From the NCBI GenBank assembly GCA_025463865.1, contig JAODBH010000099.1, positions 1-32,096 of the forward strand: a DNA stretch of 32,096 nucleotides, given 5' to 3'. Within the stretch, counting starts at the first letter, position 1; each line of letters starts with the position of its first letter. This DNA comes from Actinomycetes bacterium. Lineage in GTDB: Bacteria > Actinomycetota > Acidimicrobiia > IMCC26256 > Chersky-534. Below the pieces are notes generated by a model, which was not told the DNA's origin, searched no databases, and saw nothing but the letters and a program-made list of their open reading frames with translations. This document shows positions 15,219-21,419 of the stretch, piece after piece. A program made the translations under genes and the position numbers.

Positions 15219-15704
15219 ATGACGGCCGCCGCGTACGAATCGGACGCTCCCGACGACGGGCTCCGCCTTGCGGATCGCATCGCCATCCACGAGCTGCGGG
15301 CCCGGTACAACCACCACTACGACGACCGCGAGCTCGACGAGTTCGTCGCGCTCTTCGCCGTCGACGGGCTGCTCCAGCTCGCCTACGTCGGCTGGGCCCG
15401 CGGACACGACGAGCTGCGCGCCGCCCTGGCCGGGCCGATGCAGAGCGCCGACTTCGCCGCGCACTTCACGACCGACGAGCTGACCGGGTTCACCGGTCCC
15501 GACACCGCCACCGGGAAGAGCCGGTTCGCGGTCAACACCGGCCGGCAACCCAACATCGAAGGCGCGGGCACGTACCACGACGAGTACGTCCGCACCGCCG
15601 ACGGCTGGCGCTTCCAGAGCCGCAAGATCGCGTTCTACTACATGGGTCCCCGGGCGACCGAGTACGCGCCCGCCCCGCCACCGATCCCGGCACCACCCGC
15701 CTGA
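15219..15704 (+). CDS. NTF2-like (SnoaL/ring-hydroxylating-dioxygenase-beta-like) protein
   Basis: A 161-residue cone-shaped NTF2-fold protein. It shows the typical first helices DRIAIHELRARYNHHYDDRELDEF (split; about 20-42), the strand FAVDGLLQL, the helix HDELRAALAG, then strands with a His-rich centre (AAHFTTDEL), GTYHDEYVRTADGWRFQSRKI and a Pro/Ala tail. Members act as isomerases, cyclases, dehydratases or small-ligand binders, so the precise role is open. The ATG at 15219 follows a leaderless-type box; the longer upstream frame is non-coding. It precedes the amidohydrolase at 15732 by 27 bases, probably one transcript. Confidence 0.87.
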   Translation: MTAAAYESDAPDDGLRLADRIAIHELRARYNHHYDDRELDEFVALFAVDGLLQLAYVGWARGHDELRAALAGPMQSADFAAHFTTDELTGFTGPDTATGKSRFAVNTGRQPNIEGAGTYHDEYVRTADGWRFQSRKIAFYYMGPRATEYAPAPPPIPAPPA

Positions 15705-15731
15705 TTCGCCAGCCCTCCGAAGGGAAACGCC

Positions 15732-16850
15732 ATGTACGAGGGAACCCGTGTCGTCGACGCCGACGGTCACCTGCTCGAGCCGACCGACGTGTTCGAAGGC
15801 CGCATCGACCCGAAGCACCTCGAGCACGCACCGGTCGTCCGCCGCCGCGACGACGGCTACGCAGGCATGTCGTTCGACGGCGGCGCACCACCGCAGGGCG
15901 GCGACTTCGGGAGCGGCGACGCGGTCGTGCCCGGGGGAATCAACGACCCGAAGATGCGGTCGTGGGACGACGGCATGCCGGGCGGGTTCGATCCGCATCA
16001 GCGCATCGCCGACCACGACCTCGAAGGCATCGACGCCGCGGTGATGTTCCCGACGCTCGGTCTCTTCTCGTCGCTGGTGCAGGGCCCGGAGGCCCAGACC
16101 GCGTACTGCCGCGCGTTGAACGACTTCTACCACGAGTACTGCTCGGCGCATCCGACCCGACTGTTCGCGACTGCGCTGCTCCCGCTGGCCGACGTCGACG
16201 GCGCGGTCGCAGAGGTGCACCGGGCCGCGGAGCGCGGCGTCGTGGCGATGGTCGCCCGCCCGAACCCCGACCCGTTCTCCAAGCGTCAGATCAACGACGC
16301 CGCCTACGAGCCGATCTTCGCGGCCGCGGCTGAGGCCGGCCTGCCGATCTGCTTCCACGAGGGCGTCAACCCGATGATCCCGTTCGCGGGTCTCGACCGG
16401 TGCCAGAACATGTTCGACTGGCACTGCGTGTCCCACCCGTTCGAGCAGATGCTCGCCCTGCTCGGGTTGGTGCGCGCGGGGGTCATGGAGCGCCACCCCA
16501 CGCTGAAGTTCGGGTTCATGGAGTCGAACTGCGGGTGGCTGCCGTTCTGGCTCGACCGTCTCGACTCCAACTGGAAGCAGCTCAGCCGCATGGTGCCCGA
16601 CTGCAAGATGCTCCCGTCGGAGTACTTCATGCGCCAGTGCGCGATCGGTGCCGAGGCCGACGAGCACGTCATCCCCGCGGTCATCGACCTCCATCCCGGG
16701 GTCGTGCTGTGGGCCAGCGACTACCCGCACTACGACGCCGAGTTCCCGGGCGCGGTGAAGGAGATGTTCGAGCGCGAAGACCTGACCGACGCCCAGCGAG
16801 CGGAGGCGATGGCCGGCAACGCCGACCACTTCTTCGGCCTGCAACGCTGA
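15732..16850 (+). CDS. Amidohydrolase_2 family metal-dependent hydrolase/decarboxylase
   Basis: A 372-residue amidohydrolase_2 protein starting with VVDADGHLLEPTDVF, the common DxDGHxxEP first-strand motif. Further elements are DLEGIDAAVMFPT, GLPICFHEGVNP with a metal-binding His, KFGFMESNCGWLPFW and the last-strand Asp in VVLWASDYPHYDAEF. It has the layout of decarboxylase or hydrolase members acting on small cyclic or carboxylated compounds. A GAAGGGAAA site precedes the ATG. It is probably in one operon with the NTF2-like gene, suggesting they act on the same pathway. It shares family and motifs with 11844-13007, about 3.9 kb away, suggesting an ancient duplication. Confidence 0.91.
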   Translation: MYEGTRVVDADGHLLEPTDVFEGRIDPKHLEHAPVVRRRDDGYAGMSFDGGAPPQGGDFGSGDAVVPGGINDPKMRSWDDGMPGGFDPHQRIADHDLEGIDAAVMFPTLGLFSSLVQGPEAQTAYCRALNDFYHEYCSAHPTRLFATALLPLADVDGAVAEVHRAAERGVVAMVARPNPDPFSKRQINDAAYEPIFAAAAEAGLPICFHEGVNPMIPFAGLDRCQNMFDWHCVSHPFEQMLALLGLVRAGVMERHPTLKFGFMESNCGWLPFWLDRLDSNWKQLSRMVPDCKMLPSEYFMRQCAIGAEADEHVIPAVIDLHPGVVLWASDYPHYDAEFPGAVKEMFEREDLTDAQRAEAMAGNADHFFGLQR

Positions 16851-16877
16851 AACGCGGCTCCGCCGACGCGCGGCCGC

Positions 16878-17738
16878 TCAGTGTTGGGTGAGCTCGGGGC
16901 TGGTCGTCTGCATCGCGGCGTACCAGCCGCCGTCGACCAGGAGATTGACACCGCTCACGTAGGTCGAGCGTGGGCCGAGCAGGAAGAGCACGACGTCGGC
17001 CTGCTCGTCGGGTGACGACCAGCGGCCACCGAACGTGGACGTCATCTTGGCCCGCTCGTACATCTCGGGCTCGTTGCGCTTGATCGCGTAGTGCATGGGC
17101 GTGGCCGCGGCGTGGGGAGACGTCGAGTTCGCCCGCACCTGCCGGCCGGCTTGCTGCGCCGCGATTCGCATCGTGAGGAGGATGACCGCACGCTTGGCGT
17201 ACGCGTACGCGATGCCCGGGCCGTCGATGCGCGCGTTGGCCGTGGTGAAGAAGCCCGCCGAGCCGGCGGCGCCCGACGCGTCGTCCGCCAAGGCCAGGTC
17301 GGCCGCTTCGATGAGGACCTCGGCGATCTCGGTGTGCGCGTCGTAGATCCCCGCGACCGAGGCCACGTTGACGATCGCGCCGCCGGCCTCGAGTCGAGGG
17401 GCGGCCCAACTGCAGATGCGGTGCAGGGCGAGGAAGTCGATGCCGACCACCCGCTCGAGCGTCTCGCGAAGCGGCGAGACACCGGCCGCGTTGACGACGA
17501 AGTCGATCGGCTCCTCTGCGGCCACGCCATCGAGCCACGCCTGCGTGGCGGCGCCATCCATCAGGTCGAGGGCGACCGGGACCATCAGGGGCGAGGGGCC
17601 GTCGTCCTGCCCCGACACGTCGAGCGACCATACCTTGGTGCCCATCCGCACGAGCTGCGTGACGACCGCGCGCCCGATGCCCGAAGCCCCACCGGTGACG
17701 ATCGCCCGCTTCCCGGCAAAGAACCAGTCGTCGGTCAT
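16878..17738 (-). CDS. SDR-family oxidoreductase, 3-alpha-HSD/coniferyl-alcohol dehydrogenase-like
   Basis: A 286-residue NAD(P)-dependent short-chain dehydrogenase. The nucleotide motif TGGASGIG is at 15-22, NNAG-type NAAG at 83-86, catalytic Ser127 in NVASVAG and Tyr178/Lys182 in YAYAK, with a C-terminal VNLLVDGGWYA. The gap between Ser and Tyr is about 50 residues rather than the usual 12-13, an insertion typical of the 3-alpha-hydroxysteroid/coniferyl-alcohol dehydrogenase subgroup. Its ATG overlaps the stop of the upstream alcohol dehydrogenase (ATGA), so the two enzymes are translationally coupled and may catalyse successive oxidations. Substrate not identifiable. Confidence 0.93.
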   Translation of the reverse strand: MTDDWFFAGKRAIVTGGASGIGRAVVTQLVRMGTKVWSLDVSGQDDGPSPLMVPVALDLMDGAATQAWLDGVAAEEPIDFVVNAAGVSPLRETLERVVGIDFLALHRICSWAAPRLEAGGAIVNVASVAGIYDAHTEIAEVLIEAADLALADDASGAAGSAGFFTTANARIDGPGIAYAYAKRAVILLTMRIAAQQAGRQVRANSTSPHAAATPMHYAIKRNEPEMYERAKMTSTFGGRWSSPDEQADVVLFLLGPRSTYVSGVNLLVDGGWYAAMQTTSPELTQH

Positions 17739-18832
17739 GGGACCAATGTCACATGGATCGGTGCCTCGGAGGCAAGGCCGCCTGCCGTTCCCTCGAGCAG
17801 CTCGATCGCCGCCTCTGCCTGATCGAGCGGCAACACGTGCGTCCGCATGCGCTCGAGGGGGAAGCGGCCGGACGCGATCAACGCCAGCGCGGCCTCGACC
17901 GACGCGTGGTCGTGCCCACCGACGCCCTGGATCCGGAGCTGCTTCAGCACGACCCGGTCGCTCACGAAGCCCGGGATCTCCGCGAAGCCCTTGAGACCGC
18001 CGAGGACGATCGTTCCGCCGTTGCGGACCATCTCGATGGCCTGCGGGATCACCACGGTCGCGCCGGCGGTGGCGTCGATGACGATGTCGGCGCCGCGGCC
18101 GCCGGTGAGCTCGTTCACGCGCGCGACCGGGTCGACCGTGTCGACGTCGATCACCGACGCCGCGCCGAGGGCCCGCGCGACGTCGAGGCGCCGGGCATCC
18201 GCGCTCCGCCCGGTCACGTGCACCGCGTCGGCTCCGGCGTCGAGCGCGCCGACCAGGCAGCCGAGGCCCTGCTGGCCCGGACCCATGACGACGACCGTCG
18301 AACCGGGACCGGTTCCCGGCACCGTCGCGCCCCACCGGATGCCGTTGGCGATCGGGACGAACAGCGCGGCCTCCTCAGCCGTCATGCCGTCGGGGACGCG
18401 GTGCAGCCGGACCTGCGGGTGGAGGTAGACGTGGGTCGCGTATCCGCCCCAGAGGCCGGGCGGCTCGTCGACCCGGACCGAGAGCCCGTAGACGCGCATG
18501 TGGTCGCAGCCCGGTCCGCCGCCCCGGCAGCGCGGGCACTCGCCGCACATGACGACCTCTTCCATCACGACGAGATCACCGACCGACACGCCCCAGCGGG
18601 CCAAGGCTGCGGCGCCGGCGCGCTCGACCCGGCCGACGACCTCGTGCCCGGGGATCGTCGGCGTCACACAGGGAGCCCCGACCAAGGTGCCGCGGAACTG
18701 GTGCACATCGCTGCCGCAGATGCCCGTGGCCTCCACGCGCAACAGGCCGTCGTCCTCGCCGATCTCCGGAAACGGGAGATCGCGCGCTTCGAGGTGGCCG
18801 GGTTCGGTGAGCACGAGGGCGTGGGCCTTCAC
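17735..18832 (-). CDS. Zinc-dependent medium-chain alcohol dehydrogenase
   Basis: A 365-residue MDR enzyme oxidising an alcohol with NAD(P). The catalytic zinc ligands are Cys39 in GICGSD and His63-Glu64 in PGHEVVG; the structural zinc cysteines are 96, 99, 102 and 109 (CGECPRC then C, one residue tighter than the usual spacing). The Rossmann region has VVVMGPGQQGLGCL and the substrate domain ends with DQAEAAIELLEG. The start at GTG 18832 is preferred because TAATGT lies seven bases upstream, giving a leaderless transcript; GTG 18841 in frame is an alternative. First gene of a two-gene unit with the SDR. Confidence 0.92.
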   Translation of the reverse strand: MKAHALVLTEPGHLEARDLPFPEIGEDDGLLRVEATGICGSDVHQFRGTLVGAPCVTPTIPGHEVVGRVERAGAAALARWGVSVGDLVVMEEVVMCGECPRCRGGGPGCDHMRVYGLSVRVDEPPGLWGGYATHVYLHPQVRLHRVPDGMTAEEAALFVPIANGIRWGATVPGTGPGSTVVVMGPGQQGLGCLVGALDAGADAVHVTGRSADARRLDVARALGAASVIDVDTVDPVARVNELTGGRGADIVIDATAGATVVIPQAIEMVRNGGTIVLGGLKGFAEIPGFVSDRVVLKQLRIQGVGGHDHASVEAALALIASGRFPLERMRTHVLPLDQAEAAIELLEGTAGGLASEAPIHVTLVP

Positions 18833-18845
18833 GGGCGGCACATTA
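18833..18845 (-). promoter_or_regulatory. Leaderless -10 box TAATGT before the alcohol dehydrogenase
   Basis: On the minus strand TAATGT (18845-18840) is followed by seven bases and GTG at 18832. This spacing supports 18832 rather than 18841 as the start codon. Confidence 0.58.
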
Positions 18846-18892
18846 AGCCCGTACGGGCCGCCGCGCGGTCGACCCGGCCGGGGGCGCCGTCC

Positions 18893-18904
18893 TAGCCTGT
18901 CGGC
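18893..18904 (+). promoter_or_regulatory. Leaderless -10 box TAGCCT before the DUF2277 gene
   Basis: TAGCCT (18893-18898) is followed by six bases and ATG 18905. TCGACC at 18869-18874 is a possible -35 at 18 bp. Together with the minus-strand box at 18840-18845 this makes a 72-base bidirectional promoter. Confidence 0.6.
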
Positions 18905-19183
18905 ATGTGCAGAAACATCACCGAGCTCAGAGGCCTGGAACCACCCGCGACCCGCGACGAGATCGAAGCCGCCGCGCGCCAATACGTGCGGAAGGTCTCG
19001 GGTGTCACCAAGCCCAACCCGCAGCTCGCCGAGCTGCTCGAGACCGCCGCGCTCGAGGTGGCCGACATCACCGAGCGGCTGCTGCTCGAGGTGCCGGCGC
19101 GGCGTCAGCCACCCAAGACGCAGCCGCCTCTGCGCCGTCCCGAGGTTCGGGCGCGGCTCGGCCTCGCGCCGTTCAACGGCTGA
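18905..19183 (+). CDS. DUF2277 family protein
   Basis: A 92-residue protein beginning MCRNITELRGLEPPATRDEI, with the family signatures AARQYVRKVSGVTKP and a helical region ending ITERLLLE. DUF2277 is a small conserved family of unknown function, often with the MCRNI start whose Cys may matter. A basic C-terminal tail (RRQPPKTQPPLRRPEVRARL) is an addition here. The gene is divergent from the alcohol dehydrogenase and convergent with the LLM gene at 19237. Confidence 0.93.
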   Translation: MCRNITELRGLEPPATRDEIEAAARQYVRKVSGVTKPNPQLAELLETAALEVADITERLLLEVPARRQPPKTQPPLRRPEVRARLGLAPFNG

Positions 19184-19201
19184 CCCTCCGGCCTTCGCCC
19201 G

Positions 19202-19240
19202 GCGGGTCAGCGGCCAGCGGGTCGGCGGCCAGCGGGTCAG
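19202..19240. repeat. 15-bp tandem repeat at the end of two convergent genes
   Basis: GCGGGTCAGCGGCCA (19202-19216), GCGGGTCGGCGGCCA (19217-19231) and a partial third copy GCGGGTCAG (19232-19240) follow without gaps. The partial copy includes the stop codon of the minus-strand gene. Confidence 0.8.
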
Positions 19241-20112
19241 TCGAGCGTGGCGGCCAAGTCCCGAGCCGCCTCGAGCTGTTCGAGGCAGTGCGCGAGCGAG
19301 TGGTGGACCAACCGCAGGTTCACGATCGTTGCGCCCAGCTCGCGGGCGCGTCCGAGCGTGGCGAGGGAAGCGTCCGGCTCACCCTCGGGGTCGATGCGGG
19401 GCTCGGCGTAGAGGATGAGATCCAGCGGACGGGCGTCGAGCAGCCCTTCGTCGCGGCCGCGGCGCAGCAGCTCCGCCAGCGGGTCGAACGGGAGGCCGTA
19501 GGGCGCCCAACCGTCGGCGAGCGCGGCGGCCCGCCGCAGGGACGCGAGGCTGTTGCCGCCGACCCAGATCGGCGCCGGGCTCTGGATCGCGACCGGGTCG
19601 ACGACCACGCCGTCGAACGCGAAATGCGTTCCCTGGTACACCGGCTCCCGCACCCCGAACGCGGCCCGGATCGCCCGGATCGCGTCGTCGGTGCGGGCGG
19701 CCCGGTCGGCGAAGGGCACGTCGAGCAGCTCGAACTCGAGCGCCAGATGGCCGATGCCCACGCCGAGGATCACCCGTCCGCCGCTCATCAGGTCGAGCGT
19801 CCCGTACCGTTTCACGACCTCGAGCGGATGGTGGTACGGCAGCACGATGATGTGCGTGGCGAGCCGGATCTGCTCGGTGCATGCGGCGAGGTAGCTCAGC
19901 GTGGCGAGCGGGTCCCAGTACCGGCCCATGCCGGGTGCGACGACCCGTTCCGACGGGTAGGCGACGTGCTCGCTGCACGTGAGGTGGTGGAACCCGAGCT
20001 CGTCGGCCCTGCGGGCGACGGCGACGAGGTCACCGATGGTGGCCTCGCGCTCCCAGTCGTTGTTGAGTCCGGGGTTGTGGGTGACGATCGGCGAAGCCAG
20101 TCCGAGACGCAT
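19237..20112 (-). CDS. LLM-class F420-dependent oxidoreductase
   Basis: A 291-residue luciferase-like TIM-barrel enzyme of the F420-type group. It starts MRLGLASPIVTHNPG and has SEHVAYPSE, IRLATHIIVLPYHHPLEVVKRYGTLDLMSGGRVILGVGIGHL (split; the PYHHP and SGGRVILGVG motifs are diagnostic) and APIWVGGNS. These enzymes usually transfer hydride between deazaflavin F420 and a substrate. The ATG at 20112 has TACGCT seven bases upstream; earlier in-frame starts have no signal. Monocistronic; the substrate cannot be predicted. Confidence 0.93.
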   Translation of the reverse strand: MRLGLASPIVTHNPGLNNDWEREATIGDLVAVARRADELGFHHLTCSEHVAYPSERVVAPGMGRYWDPLATLSYLAACTEQIRLATHIIVLPYHHPLEVVKRYGTLDLMSGGRVILGVGIGHLALEFELLDVPFADRAARTDDAIRAIRAAFGVREPVYQGTHFAFDGVVVDPVAIQSPAPIWVGGNSLASLRRAAALADGWAPYGLPFDPLAELLRRGRDEGLLDARPLDLILYAEPRIDPEGEPDASLATLGRARELGATIVNLRLVHHSLAHCLEQLEAARDLAATLD

Positions 20113-20125
20113 GTCGCGGAGCGTA
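20113..20125 (-). promoter_or_regulatory. Leaderless -10 box TACGCT before the LLM gene
   Basis: On the minus strand TACGCT (20125-20120) plus seven bases leads to ATG 20112. Confidence 0.6.
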
Positions 20126-20216
20126 TCGAGGCGGGTACCTGCGCCGGGCCGGCGATGGCGCGGGCTGTTCACACGACCGAAACCCGGGTGACAACCGGAT
20201 CCCCTGTGATGCTCGG

Positions 20217-21302
20217 ATGGCTGCCACCGCTCCGATCACCGAGTCCGAGACCGAGACCGAGACCGAGCCCCTGAGCTACGCCGAGTTCCTGGCCCGGGTC
20301 CCCAAGGTCGAGCTCCACTGCCACTTCCCGGGCGCCGTGTTCGCCGCGACGGCGATCGAGCTCGCGGCGAAGAACGGCACCGAGCTTCCGACCGACGACC
20401 CGAACGAGCTGTACCGCTACACGACGATCACCGGGTTCCTCACCGCGCTGCAGGCGGTGTCGAAGACGCTGGTCGAGCGGGAGGACTTCGCCCGGGTCGC
20501 CTACGAGACCCTCGCCGACGGCGTGCGCACCGGCAACCTCCGCTACCGCGAGATGTTCTTCAATCCCGACTACCACTCTCCGCAGGGCGCGACCTACGAG
20601 ACGGTGGTCGAGGGCATCGGCGACGGGATCCGCCGGGCCCACGCGGAGTTCGGGGTGCGCTGCAACCTGATCGCCGCGATGAGCCGTTACCACGGGCCCG
20701 ATGCCGCGGTAGCGCTGGTCGAGACCGTGCTCGCCCATCCCCACGAGCTCGTCATCGGCGTCGGCATGGACGACCTGACGCCCGAGGGCAAGGAGGCCCC
20801 CGAGCTGTTCGTCGAGGCCTACACGTTGGCGAACGAGCACGGGCTCAACACCACCGCGCACGTCGGCGAGATCGACGGCTCGACCGCGCACGACGTGCTG
20901 ATCGCGCTCGACGTGCTCGGCGTCGACCGCATCGATCACGGGTACCGGATCCTCGGCGATCCCACGGTGGTGAAGCGGGCGCGCGACGAACGGGTCCACT
21001 TCACGACCTGCCCCCACTCGTCGGTGTGGCTCTACGACTTCACCTTCGAGGAGCACCCGATCCGGCAGATGTTCCTGCAGGGGCTCCGCATCGGCCTGAA
21101 CACCGACGATCCGCCGTTCTTCGACACCGACCTGGGCAAGGAGTTCGTGGTGGGCGCGGCCCGCATGGGCTTCGAGCCCGAACAGGTGGCGCAGCTCTGC
21201 ATGAACGCGGTCGAGGGTTGCTGGCTGCCCGAGCCCGAGAAGGACGCGCTCCGGGAGGAGTTCCGCCGCGACATCGACGCGCTGACCGCTCGACTGCGCT
21301 GA
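20217..21302 (+). CDS. Adenosine/adenine deaminase-family amidohydrolase
   Basis: A 361-residue zinc deaminase-family protein. The first metal motif is VELHCHFPGA (His34, His36), in place of the common ELHxHLEG. His215 and Glu218 are in HVGE, His241 in DHGYR, and Asp297-Asp298 in GLNTDDPPFF; all zinc and catalytic positions are retained, so an active nucleoside or base deaminase is expected. The FPGA loop in place of LEGS suggests a different substrate pocket. An N-terminal acidic (TE)n stretch comes from a 6-bp repeat. ATG 20217 has no ribosome site and no clear box, so the start is less certain. Divergent from the LLM gene. Confidence 0.87.
   Translation: MAATAPITESETETETEPLSYAEFLARVPKVELHCHFPGAVFAATAIELAAKNGTELPTDDPNELYRYTTITGFLTALQAVSKTLVEREDFARVAYETLADGVRTGNLRYREMFFNPDYHSPQGATYETVVEGIGDGIRRAHAEFGVRCNLIAAMSRYHGPDAAVALVETVLAHPHELVIGVGMDDLTPEGKEAPELFVEAYTLANEHGLNTTAHVGEIDGSTAHDVLIALDVLGVDRIDHGYRILGDPTVVKRARDERVHFTTCPHSSVWLYDFTFEEHPIRQMFLQGLRIGLNTDDPPFFDTDLGKEFVVGAARMGFEPEQVAQLCMNAVEGCWLPEPEKDALREEFRRDIDALTARLR
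20244..20268 (+). repeat. Short 6-bp repeat CCGAGA in the deaminase N-terminus
   Basis: Four consecutive copies of CCGAGx encode the alternating Thr-Glu stretch at residues 9-17. The run is in frame and could expand or contract without a frameshift. Confidence 0.7.
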
Positions 21303-21314
21303 ACCGAGAACGTC

Positions 21315-21419
21315 TCAGGCGGGTGGTTGCGCGCTGGGCGCGAACAGGCAGGTGGTAATGACGATCATCGCGGCGCCGGCCGCGAGCAACGCGAACGGGA
21401 GCCCGGTCGCCCGGCTCAT
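21315..21419 (-). CDS. 34-residue membrane microprotein or remnant, similar to the C-terminus of the protein at 23514-23858
   Basis: A short frame starting at ATG 21419, overlapping the TGA of the upstream membrane protein by four bases (ATGA), which would couple its translation. It encodes one hydrophobic helix, PFALLAAGAAMIVIT, then LFAPSAQPPA. From the PF onward, 21 of 27 residues match the end of the 114-residue protein at 23514-23858, and 31 bases are identical (21358-21388 and 23557-23587). It is either a real coupled membrane peptide or the leftover 3-prime end of a lost second gene copy. Substitutions that keep hydrophobicity argue mildly for expression. Confidence 0.5.
   Translation of the reverse strand: MSRATGLPFALLAAGAAMIVITTCLFAPSAQPPA

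Noticed and set aside
14559-16844. Minus-strand open frame of 761 codons
   Set aside because: It lies opposite the NTF2-like and amidohydrolase genes. Its translation is rich in Arg, Gly, His, Val and Asp with no domain, the usual antisense shadow in high-GC DNA.
20190-20216. Leaderless box before the deaminase gene
   Set aside because: TGTGAT lies six bases before the ATG, but its second base does not fit TAnnnT, so I did not annotate it.
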